DNA of 13,810 nt from Deltaproteobacteria bacterium. GTDB taxonomy: Bacteria > Desulfobacterota > Desulfarculia > Desulfarculales > Desulfarculaceae. Both the position numbers and the translations under genes were made by a program. The stretch is from assembly GCA_020444165.1 (NCBI GenBank), contig JAHLLK010000107.1:1-13810 (forward strand). Reading direction: 5' to 3'. The notes under the pieces are model-generated. The model did no database searches and was not told the origin of the DNA. It saw nothing but the letters and a program-made list of their open reading frames with translations. This document shows positions 6,711 to 12,536 of this stretch, in pieces. How positions within the stretch are numbered: the stretch's first letter is position 1; every line of letters starts with the position of its first letter.

Positions 6711-6772
6711 GGGCCCTTTTCCGGGCAACCGCAACTTTGTGACCCCCCGAGTGTTTGCCCGGAAAGGGGCCC
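6711..6772 (+). repeat. 18-bp hairpin before the small gene
   Basis: GGGCCCTTTTCCGGGCAA (6711-6728) pairs with TTGCCCGGAAAGGGGCCC (6755-6772) over 18 bp, with a single T-G wobble as the only departure, around a 26-nt loop. It is the longest inverted repeat I found. It is followed by ATCCCTTTT, a poor T-tract, so it could be a weak terminator of the upstream RNA, an attenuator for the gene at 6797, or a protein-binding element. Confidence 0.65.
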
Positions 6773-6796
6773 ATCCCTTTTCTCGGACGTAATGTT

Positions 6797-7108
6797 TTGA
6801 ACAGCCATGCCGCCACTCCGCCTCCCGGCGAAACCCTGGACGATCTCCTGTTTCAGCTGGGGCGTCTCCAGCGCAATCTCGCCCATACCTCCCGTCACCT
6901 GGAGAACGAGTCCTCCGCCGAGGGCCTCACGGCAGACCTGACCCGGGCCTTGGCCATGTTGGTCTGGGATTTCGAATGCCTGTGGCCTGCCTGGCTGCAC
7001 CAGGCCCGGCGATTGGGCGCCGATAGCGAGGTGATGGACCAATTGGCTGACCAGATGGCCGCTCTGAAGAGCCTGCTGGCCTGGGCAGCCCCTCCCTCTT
7101 GCCAATAA
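6797..7108 (+). CDS. Small helical protein of unknown function
   Basis: I do not recognise this family. Starting at TTG 6797 the product is 103 residues; the only earlier in-frame start candidate (TTG 6755) lies inside the 18-bp hairpin arm, and an in-frame stop at 6740-6742 bars anything longer. No good Shine-Dalgarno is visible at either. The sequence from TLDDLLFQLGRLQRNL onward is strongly amphipathic, with heptad-like leucines and Trp-rich patches (LVWDFECLWPAWLHQ) but no transmembrane helix, signal peptide or catalytic motif. Codon third positions are GC-rich like the neighbours, supporting real coding. It could be a small adaptor or dimeric helical-bundle protein. It may be the protein gene served by the sigma-54 promoter ~650 nt upstream; that link is speculative. 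Confidence 0.5.
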   Translation: MNSHAATPPPGETLDDLLFQLGRLQRNLAHTSRHLENESSAEGLTADLTRALAMLVWDFECLWPAWLHQARRLGADSEVMDQLADQMAALKSLLAWAAPPSCQ

Positions 7109-7145
7109 TCCCGCTACCACAGCCTCTTGGCGTCCCTGCCCCCCC

Positions 7146-7172
7146 TTGGTCCACCCAGCTTTGTGGTATATT
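7146..7172 (+). promoter_or_regulatory. Candidate extended -10 promoter for the arsR-selenoprotein operon
   Basis: TATATT (7167-7172) matches the -10 consensus at five of six positions and is preceded by TGG (7164-7166), giving an extended -10 element. A poor -35 (TTGGTC, 7146-7151) sits 15 bp upstream. Transcription would begin near 7180, at the first base of the leader hairpins, and leave a leader of about 210 nt before the ArsR start codon. Confidence 0.45.
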
Positions 7173-7179
7173 GGGAAGA

Positions 7180-7350
7180 GCCGTCCCTTCCCGGCTCGGT
7201 CCGGGACGGCACTCTCCGCCAGATGGCGGCCGGCAAGGCGACGGACCAGCGACAACCGCGAGGCGTAGTCCAAGCTGCGGCGGGGTTGGAGCGCCGGCCC
7301 GGGTGCGGCCGGCGGGCATCTGACGCAGGCGGACACGTCCGGTCTGCCTG
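7180..7350 (+). promoter_or_regulatory. Structured leader ahead of the ArsR-family gene
   Basis: Successive stems are visible: GCCGTCCC (7180-7187) with GGGACGGC (7203-7210); CGCCGGCC (7292-7299) with GGCCGGCG (7307-7314); and CAGGCGGAC (7326-7334) with GTCTGCCTG (7342-7350, one G-U pair). The stretch lies between a plausible promoter and the GTG at 7391 and contains no reading frame I would call. It does not match any riboswitch consensus I can recognise, including the cobalamin box motifs. High GC alone can give such stems, so a regulatory role is unproven. Confidence 0.35.
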
Positions 7351-7390
7351 AAATATCCGGGTTAACCGGCCCCTCTCTCCGGAAGAACAG

Positions 7391-7720
7391 GTGAACTCTC
7401 CCCCTCCCGCAGACAAGCTCCGGTCCCACGCGGCAGAATTGGCCTCCATGGCCAAGGGTTTGGCCGATGAGAACCGTCTGCGCATCCTCCTCAGCCTCGC
7501 CGGCGGGCCCAAGGCGGTGTCGCGGGTGGTGGAGGAGATCGGCCTCAGCCAGCCCCTGGTGTCCCACCATTTGAAGGAGCTGAGGCGGGCCGGCTTGGTG
7601 CAGGTGGAACGGCGGGGGCCGTTTATTTACTACGAAATGGCCGGCCCTCAACTGTTGGAGGTGCTGGCCACCCTCTTGGAGCTGGGGAGGCCGGAAACCC
7701 GCAAGGCCGACAAAGGATAG
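7391..7720 (+). CDS. ArsR/SmtB-type winged-helix transcriptional regulator
   Basis: This 109-residue DNA-binding protein is predicted to act as a dimeric repressor. The GTG start at 7391 has GGAAG five bases upstream. The winged helix spans about residues 15-95: a first helix region (MAKGLADENRLRILLSLAGG), the helix-turn-helix (AVSRVVEEIGLSQPLVSHHLKELRRAGLV), and a wing (VERRGPFIYYEMAG). The recognition helix SQPLVSHHLKEL is typical of the family. The ELCVCDL-type metal-binding cysteines of arsenic or cadmium sensors are absent and no cysteine is present at all, so it is probably not a classical thiolate metal sensor. The next gene begins 5 nt after its stop codon, so the two are surely co-transcribed and the downstream protein is its best clue to function. 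Confidence 0.9.
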   Translation: MNSPPPADKLRSHAAELASMAKGLADENRLRILLSLAGGPKAVSRVVEEIGLSQPLVSHHLKELRRAGLVQVERRGPFIYYEMAGPQLLEVLATLLELGRPETRKADKG

Positions 7721-7725
7721 CGACC

Positions 7726-8181
7726 ATGTTGGAAAAAGATATCGTGCGCGCCCTGAGCGCCCTGGCGCCAGAACGGGCCATCGAGGTCCTGCGCGAGGCT
7801 TTGGGCTCCGTGCTGCACGGGCTGGAGGACGAGGAAAAGGAGAAGCTGATCCTGTCCCTCTTTGGCCCGGCCGGCCATGACGAGGTCTCCAGCATGGTGC
7901 ACTATTGACTGGCCGAATGCCTGGGCGAAGGTGTCGACCCTGAAAGCATGTGTCAAAGCCTGGTGAGCAAGCTGGCCCAATCGCGCCAGTTGAAAGCGGT
8001 CACCGTGCCGGAGATCCTCGTTCTGTTCGAGGATTGGATGGAAGAGCTGGAGCTGGAGGCTTTGGAGCGTCTGGCGGCCAAGCCCGACCACACTCCCCTC
8101 ACCCTGGCCGACGACTTGGGCCTGTCCGTGGCCGGGGCCCAGTTCATCCTGGAAAAGCTGAAGAACGAGGCCAAAGCCTAG
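7726..8181 (+). CDS. Candidate selenoprotein with in-frame TGA (Sec61), function unknown
   Basis: Read through one TGA (codon 61, 7906-7908), this gene gives a continuous 151-residue protein; both halves are in the same frame and have the same GC-rich codon style. Start ATG 7726 follows AAAGGA and the arsR stop. Residues 1-60 are acidic and helical. The TGA lies in M-V-H-Y-U-L-A-E-C-L-G, giving a U61-x3-C65 pair plus C76. The C-terminal part (LTLADDLGLSVAGAQFILEKL) resembles a helix-turn-helix. A SECIS-like hairpin follows the TGA at bacterial distance. If Sec is inserted, a redox or metal/metalloid-binding role linked to the ArsR-type regulator is plausible. Alternatives are a nonsense-broken gene (TGA for TGC Cys or TGG Trp), two separate short proteins, or a base error. 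I recognise no named family. Confidence 0.6.
7918..7948 (+). promoter_or_regulatory. SECIS-like hairpin downstream of the in-frame TGA
   Basis: GGGCGA (7923-7928) pairs with TCG-A-CCC (7934-7940), with one bulged A, around a 5-nt apical loop AGGTG (7929-7933). Outer support comes from C7921-G7942 and TGC (7918-7920) with GCA (7946-7948). The loop begins 21 nt after the TGA and has G at its second and third positions. Bacterial SECIS elements usually place a G-bearing apical loop about 16-37 nt after the UGA. The stem is short and bulged, so it is suggestive only. Confidence 0.5.
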
Positions 8182-8195
8182 CTGCCCAACACCCG

Positions 8196-8244
8196 GCCCG
8201 TCCCCCCGGACGGGCTCCCTCCCCGGGCCGGGTCCCCGGCCCGG
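8196..8244. terminator. Two back-to-back hairpins between convergent genes
   Basis: GCCCGTCC (8196-8203) pairs perfectly with GGACGGGC (8208-8215) around CCCC, and CCGGGCCGGG (8223-8232) pairs perfectly with CCCGGCCCGG (8235-8244), leaving a 2-nt centre (in practice a shorter stem with a 4-nt loop). They lie between the selenoprotein-like gene (plus) and the MATE gene (minus), the right place for bidirectional termination. Neither has a T-run on either side, so they are not canonical intrinsic terminators. Confidence 0.55.
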
Positions 8245-8245
8245 C

Positions 8246-9652
8246 TCAACCCTCCTGCCCCGTCCGGGCCAGCTTCTCGGCGCTCTCGATGACCCGCATG
8301 CGTCGCCATTTGCCGGTGTGGAAGCGGTACCAGAATACCGTGCCCAAAACGGCCACGTAGCCGGTGAGGCAGGCCCAAGCGGCATAGAGCCCCCCGTGCC
8401 ACACCTCCAAGGTCAGATAGAGGGGCAGCGCCATGACCCCCAGGGAACAGGCGCCTTGGGCCAAGAGCACGAACCAGATGTCGCCGGCCCCCTTGAGGGC
8501 GCCGGAGTAGATGATCGCCAGGCCGTCGAACAGGGTGTACAGGGCCACGAAGCGCAGCACCACCACCCCCACCGCGGTGATCTCCGCGAACTCGGCGGGA
8601 TTTTGGCTGCTGGCTCCGAAAAGGGCCAACAGCGGGTGGGGCGCCAGCACAAACGCCGTCCCCACCAGGCCCATGTAGCATAGAGTTATGTGCAGGGTGC
8701 TGGCCGTGGCCCGGGCCCCCTCTTCCGGCCGTCCCGCCCCAATGGCCTGTCCCACCAGGGTGGACACCCCGATGGAAAACCCGATCATGGGCAGAAAAGC
8801 CACCATGTTCAGGGCCAGCACCACGTTGCTGGCCGCCAGCTCCACCGTGCCCAAACGGCCCACCATGAGCACGAACACCGTGAAGGCGAACACGTCCAGG
8901 AAGAAATGACCCCCGCCGGGAAAGCCGAAACGCACCAGGCGCCGGAAGATCTCCGGGTGCCAGCGCCAGCCCGACAGGACCCCGAACTCTTGCTCATTGC
9001 GGCGGTTGAAGATCAGGGCCGCCAAAAGGACCACGATCAAGGCTTCGGCCGCCACCGTGGCGATGGCCGCGCCGGCCACCCCCAGCTCGGGAAACGGCCC
9101 CGCCCCGAAGATGAGCGCGTAGTCCAAGGGAATGTTCAGCGCGGCGGCCGAGAGATGGACCACCATCACCGGCCGGGTGAGCCCCCGTCCCGAGAAGAAG
9201 CAGGACAGGGCCGTGGAGAGCACCACAAAGCCCGCGCCCAGGATGCAAATCTTGAAATAGACCGTCTCCAGCACCCTCACCCGCGGCGGATGGGCCACCC
9301 AGGCAAACAGGCCGTCGGCCAGGAAATAGAAGCTGGCCAGCACCAGCCAGGCCATGAGCGCGAAGTGGATGCCCTGCCACAAGGAAGCGCCCACCCGGCG
9401 GTACGCCCCGGCTCCCTGGTACTGGGCCACGAAGACGTTGACGTAGGCGGCCACGCCCATGAACAAGGCGATGAGCAGAAAGCAGGCCACCCCGGCCGGC
9501 AGGGCGGCGGCGATGGCTTCCAGGGAGTAGTTGCTCAGAAAAACCCGGTCGGTGAACTGCATCACCGTGCTGGAGGCCATGCTGACCACCAGGGGCAGGC
9601 TGATCCGCAATACGTCGCGATAGCCCTGAGGCTCACGCCAACGGGCGAACAT
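8246..9652 (-). CDS. MATE family multidrug/toxin exporter
   Basis: This 468-residue inner-membrane antiporter is predicted to export cationic or polar compounds using a Na+ or H+ gradient. ATG at 9652 (reading leftwards) has an excellent AAGGAG eight bases upstream. The protein is hydrophobic throughout with about 12 predicted helices in two homologous bundles. Helix 1-2 carries the family-typical start (ISLPLVVSMASSTVMQFTDR, with the FLSNYSLEAIAAALPAG segment after it), and the second half has the matching LVRFGFPGGGHFFLDVFAF and FSIGVSTLVGQAIGAGRPEE segments; the latter resembles the conserved GQ-x-x-GA motif. Length agrees with the family (about 450-470). It is transcribed divergently from the RND efflux operon and converges with the selenoprotein-like gene. 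The substrate is unknown. Confidence 0.93.
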   Translation of the reverse strand: MFARWREPQGYRDVLRISLPLVVSMASSTVMQFTDRVFLSNYSLEAIAAALPAGVACFLLIALFMGVAAYVNVFVAQYQGAGAYRRVGASLWQGIHFALMAWLVLASFYFLADGLFAWVAHPPRVRVLETVYFKICILGAGFVVLSTALSCFFSGRGLTRPVMVVHLSAAALNIPLDYALIFGAGPFPELGVAGAAIATVAAEALIVVLLAALIFNRRNEQEFGVLSGWRWHPEIFRRLVRFGFPGGGHFFLDVFAFTVFVLMVGRLGTVELAASNVVLALNMVAFLPMIGFSIGVSTLVGQAIGAGRPEEGARATASTLHITLCYMGLVGTAFVLAPHPLLALFGASSQNPAEFAEITAVGVVVLRFVALYTLFDGLAIIYSGALKGAGDIWFVLLAQGACSLGVMALPLYLTLEVWHGGLYAAWACLTGYVAVLGTVFWYRFHTGKWRRMRVIESAEKLARTGQEG

Positions 9653-9708
9653 CCGTTTTTCTCCTTATGGTGAATTATGGCAGGAAGCCTACCCTACAAA
9701 GGGCCGCA

Positions 9709-9737
9709 AGAGTAATGTCGTTTGGGCAATTTGTCAA
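9709..9737 (-). promoter_or_regulatory. Candidate sigma-70 promoter of the MATE gene with overlapping dyad
   Basis: On the minus strand a perfect TTGACA (9737-9732) is followed after 17 bp by TACTCT (9714-9709), a weak -10. Transcription would start near 9702, about 50 nt before the ATG. A palindrome, ATTTGTCAAAT (9729-9739), covers the -35 box and would suit a repressor operator. Confidence 0.5.
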
Positions 9738-9754
9738 ATCTACACATTATCCAC

Positions 9755-9771
9755 CACCCGGGTGCTATGAT
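9755..9771 (+). promoter_or_regulatory. Candidate extended -10 promoter and operator-like palindrome of the RND operon
   Basis: TATGAT (9766-9771) matches the -10 consensus at five of six positions and is preceded by TGC (9763-9765), an extended -10. No good -35 lies at 16-18 bp. A perfect palindrome, CACCCGGGTG (9755-9764), abuts the -10 and overlaps the extended element, a position where a repressor would block polymerase. The implied leader before ATG 9977 is about 200 nt. Confidence 0.4.
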
Positions 9772-9976
9772 TAACAACCTGTAAAAACGGTCCTTTGTTC
9801 AAATGCGCCCTTGCCAGGCAGTGGCCATAAAGGCAAGAATCATTACAACGGGTTTGGGGTTGCCGGCCGGCGCCCGGCGTTTTGCCCCTGCCCCCGTCGA
9901 CCGGCTTCGGGCGGGGGCGTCCTCCCGCCGAGCCGCCCCGAGGTCTTTTCCGGCTTAACCCGCGTTGCGAGCAACC

Positions 9977-11464
9977 ATGACCTCTCCGCCCAAAATCTCC
10001 CGCAGCCCCTTCCCGGTGGCGGTTGCCCTGTTGGCCCTGGCCGGGCTCCTTTTGACCGGCTGCCTGGCCGGCCCCTCGCACACCTACGAGAACATCCGGG
10101 CCGAGCGCCTGGCCGCCGAAACCGCCGCCCCGGCCCCGTCCCCGGCCTCCCAGCCCGCCCCGCCGCACTTGGCCGGGCCCCTCACCCTGGACCAGGCCCT
10201 TATTCTGGCCCTGACCCAGAACCCGGACCAGGACGCGGCCCTGGCCCGCATCCGGCAATCCGAAGCCTTGTTGGACCAGTCCCTGGCCGCCTTCCTGCCC
10301 CAGATCTCCCTTTACGGGGAGTACACCCGGGCCGACGCCCCTTCGGTCTTCCTGTTCAAGACCATCGACCAGCGGAACTTCCAGAGCAACACCGACTTCA
10401 ACCAGCCCGGCCGCATCCAGAACTTCGAAACCGGGGTGAAGGTGGGTTGGAGCCTCTTCCGCGGCGGCCGCGATCTCCTGGCCCGCCATATGGCCGCCAC
10501 CGGGGTGGCCATGAGCCGCGAGGACCGCCACATCCTGGACAACGCCCTGGTGGCCTCCACCATCAAGGCCCACTTCGACTGCCTGGCCGCAGCGGACCTC
10601 ACCACCATCGCCCAGGAGTCGGTGGACACCGTGAGCCGCCAGCTCCAGATCATGGAAGTCCGCTACCGGGCCGGCGGAGTGCTGCGCTCCGACGTGCTCT
10701 CCCTGGAGGTGCGCCTGGCCCAGGCCAAAGAGGCCCTGGTGCGGGCTGACAACGCCCGGCGCCTCTGCCTGGCGGCCATGGCCAACCTCCTGGGCGGCGA
10801 CGTGGACGCCGACTTCACGCCCCAGCCCGCGGAGCTGCCAGGCCTGGCCGTGCCCGACGCCTACCCCGCCGGCGTGACCCTGGCCCTGGCGCAGCGGCCG
10901 GAGTTGTTGAAGGTGCGCCAGGGAGTGGTACGGGCCCGGTTGGGCATGGACCAGGCCCGGGCCGAGTATCTGCCCACGGTGGGCGCCCAGGCCTCCTACT
11001 ACTGGGACGCCCCGGACCTGGGCTTTGACGCCGAGAAGGCCAACTGGATGGCCGGCCTGTTGGTGAACTGGGACATCTTCACCGGGCTGTCCACGGTGAA
11101 CCGCCAAGCCGAGACCCGGGCCATGCTGGACGAGATGCTGGCCGCCGACCGCAAGGCCACCCTGGGCGTGCAGCTGGACGTCAAGTCCATGTACCTGATC
11201 CTGCGGGGAGCCCAGGCCCGCCTGGAGGTGACCCGGGCCAGCGTCCGCCAGGCCGCGGAGTCCCTGGACCTGGTGAAAAAGGAATACGAAGGAGGCTCGG
11301 CCAACATCACCCGCTATCTGGAAGCGGAGTTGGCCCTGAACCAGGCCCGGCAGAGCGCCAGCGCGGCGCGCTATGACGCCCAAAAGGCGCGGGCGGACGT
11401 GGCCCGGGCCCTGGGCCTGTGGGCGGCGCACGCCCAACAGGCGCGAGAAGCTCATGAAAACTAG
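9977..11464 (+). CDS. TolC/OprM-like outer-membrane efflux lipoprotein
   Basis: This 495-residue protein is the outer-membrane channel of a tripartite RND pump. I prefer ATG 9977 over the in-frame TTG four codons earlier, because the ATG gives a compact lipoprotein signal peptide ending in the lipobox L-T-G-C with Cys29 as the lipidated residue. No strong Shine-Dalgarno is visible. An Ala/Pro-rich linker (~45-65) precedes the first OEP repeat (LTLDQALILALTQNPD from residue 69), and long alpha-helical barrel segments follow; the second repeat carries YEGGSANITRYLEAELALNQAR near the end, a typical OEP sequence. Length fits the family. The stop codon overlaps the next gene by 11 nt, so outer-membrane channel, fusion protein and permease are translated from one mRNA. 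Confidence 0.92.
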   Translation: MTSPPKISRSPFPVAVALLALAGLLLTGCLAGPSHTYENIRAERLAAETAAPAPSPASQPAPPHLAGPLTLDQALILALTQNPDQDAALARIRQSEALLDQSLAAFLPQISLYGEYTRADAPSVFLFKTIDQRNFQSNTDFNQPGRIQNFETGVKVGWSLFRGGRDLLARHMAATGVAMSREDRHILDNALVASTIKAHFDCLAAADLTTIAQESVDTVSRQLQIMEVRYRAGGVLRSDVLSLEVRLAQAKEALVRADNARRLCLAAMANLLGGDVDADFTPQPAELPGLAVPDAYPAGVTLALAQRPELLKVRQGVVRARLGMDQARAEYLPTVGAQASYYWDAPDLGFDAEKANWMAGLLVNWDIFTGLSTVNRQAETRAMLDEMLAADRKATLGVQLDVKSMYLILRGAQARLEVTRASVRQAAESLDLVKKEYEGGSANITRYLEAELALNQARQSASAARYDAQKARADVARALGLWAAHAQQAREAHEN

Positions 11465-12536
11465 CACTTGGAAAAAGCTCACCATACCGGCCGGCGTGTT
11501 GGTCCTGGTCCTGTTGATCCTCTACAGCGGCGGCTTTCTCACCACGGGCAAGATAGGACCCGGCGGGAAGACCGAGCCCCCGCCCCTGCCGCCCTTGGAA
11601 ACCAAGGGCGAGGGCCACGCCGAGCTGGCCCAGCTCAACGACTACTACGAGGCCGTGGGCACCGTGCGGCCACGCACCGAGTCCCGGGTGGGCGCGCAAC
11701 TCAGCGCCCGGGTTTTGGAGGTCAAGGTCAACGCCGGCCAGCAGGTCAAACGCGGCCAGCTCCTGGTGGTGTTGGACGACCGCCAGGTCAAGGCCCAGAA
11801 GGCCCAGGCCCAGGCCGGCCTGGCCGGGGCCCGGGCCGCCCAGGACCGGGCCCGCACCGAGTTCAAGCGGATCCAGACCTACCTGGCCGGTCAGGCGGCC
11901 ACGGAGCAGGACCTGGAAAAGGCCCGGGAGATGCTCCTGACCGCCGAGTCCCGGGTGCGCCAGGCGGCCCAGAGCGTGGAGGAGGTGGACATCGCCCTGG
12001 GCTACACCCAGGTCAAGTCTCCCGAGGACGGCCAGGTGGTGCGCCGCCTGGTGGAGCCCGGCGATCTGGTCATGCCCGGCCAACCCCTGGTGCAGATGCA
12101 AGCCGGCCAAAGCCTCCGCTTGGAGGCCCTGGTGCGGGAAGGCCTGGTGAACCGCCTGCACCTCCAGGAAGCCATGGCCGTGTCCCTGCCCGCCCTGAAC
12201 CGCGAGGTGGTGGGCACGGTGGAGGAGATCGTGCCCCTGGCCGATCCCCAGACCCGCACCTTCCTGGTGAAGGCCGCCCTGAACGACCCGCCCCCCGGCC
12301 TGTACCCCGGCATGTTCGGGCGGCTGTTGGTGCCGGTGGGCCAGAGCGAGGTGATCCTGGCCCCGGTGGCCGCGCTGGTGCACATCGGCCAATTGGAGGT
12401 GGTGTACGTCAAGACCCCCCAGGGCTGGCAGCGGGTGCACGTCACCACCGGCCGGGTGCGCCGGGGACGGGTGGAGATCCTCTCCGGCCTGGCCGGCGGT
12501 GAAACCGTGGCCCTGATGGCGGAACCCCATGTCTGA
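11454..12536 (+). CDS. RND efflux periplasmic adaptor (membrane fusion protein)
   Basis: This 360-residue adaptor links the RND permease to the outer-membrane channel. ATG 11454 overlaps the end of the channel gene, with GAGAAG just upstream. An N-terminal hydrophobic segment (~8-26, LTIPAGVLVLVLLILYSG) acts as an uncleaved anchor; there is no lipobox. The first lipoyl half follows (GTVRPRTESRVGAQ from G69, then NAGQQVKRGQLLVVLDD from N93). Next come an alpha-helical hairpin (~113-175, Ala/Gln/Arg-rich), the second lipoyl half (YTQVKSPEDGQVVRRLVEPGD), a beta-barrel domain (LRLEALVREGLVNRL and onward) and a membrane-proximal domain (VHVTTGRVRRGRVEILSGLAGGETV). All HlyD/AcrA-type landmarks are present. 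It ends 8 nt inside the permease gene. Confidence 0.93.
   Translation: MKTSTWKKLTIPAGVLVLVLLILYSGGFLTTGKIGPGGKTEPPPLPPLETKGEGHAELAQLNDYYEAVGTVRPRTESRVGAQLSARVLEVKVNAGQQVKRGQLLVVLDDRQVKAQKAQAQAGLAGARAAQDRARTEFKRIQTYLAGQAATEQDLEKAREMLLTAESRVRQAAQSVEEVDIALGYTQVKSPEDGQVVRRLVEPGDLVMPGQPLVQMQAGQSLRLEALVREGLVNRLHLQEAMAVSLPALNREVVGTVEEIVPLADPQTRTFLVKAALNDPPPGLYPGMFGRLLVPVGQSEVILAPVAALVHIGQLEVVYVKTPQGWQRVHVTTGRVRRGRVEILSGLAGGETVALMAEPHV

Larger units (their letters stand above)
6144..6772 (+). ncRNA. Candidate sigma-54-driven repeat-bearing non-coding or leader RNA
   Basis: From the predicted sigma-54 start there is no convincing reading frame for about 650 nt; the open frames present are short, lack domains and overlap the promoter or repeats. 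The first ~400 nt are low in GC and repetitive; the last ~220 nt are GC-rich with strong inverted repeats and end in an 18-bp stem. It may be a stand-alone RNA ending after the 6711-6772 hairpin (followed by ATCCCTTTT) or a long leader of the small gene starting near 6797. Both ends are predictions. It matches no RNA family I recognise: no RNase P, tmRNA, 6S or SRP signature was seen. Confidence 0.35.
9653..9976. other. Divergent intergenic region between MATE gene and RND operon
   Basis: This 324-bp stretch holds the start regions of both export units. Its left half (to ~9850) is AT-richer and carries the two candidate promoters and their dyads. There is also a small stem, CTTGCC (9810-9815) with GGCAAG (9832-9837). 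The right half is very GC-rich and would be the ~200-nt leader of the RND operon; it contains the stem GCCCCCG (9890-9896) with CGGGGGC (9912-9918). No gene is supported here. Confidence 0.6.

Noticed and set aside
6144..6780. CsrB/RsmZ-type sponge RNA with GGA motifs
   Set aside because: Only about nine GGA triplets are visible across ~640 nt, no more than expected by chance, and they are not systematically placed in hairpin loops.
6635..7651. Long minus-strand frame opposite the small protein and ArsR genes
   Set aside because: No recognisable domain, and it is the antisense shadow of two plus-strand frames with better codon patterns.
7948..8181. Separate short gene starting at ATG 7948
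   Set aside because: It lies in the same frame as the upstream segment, has only a weak ribosome-binding site, and the codons between the TGA and the ATG look equally coding. Read-through as a selenoprotein explains all of this better, though it is not excluded.
9740..11485. Long minus-strand frame opposite the efflux channel gene
   Set aside because: Its product is a Gly/Gln/His/Leu low-complexity string typical of the antisense of GC-rich genes; the plus-strand frame has a lipobox and full TolC-family landmarks.
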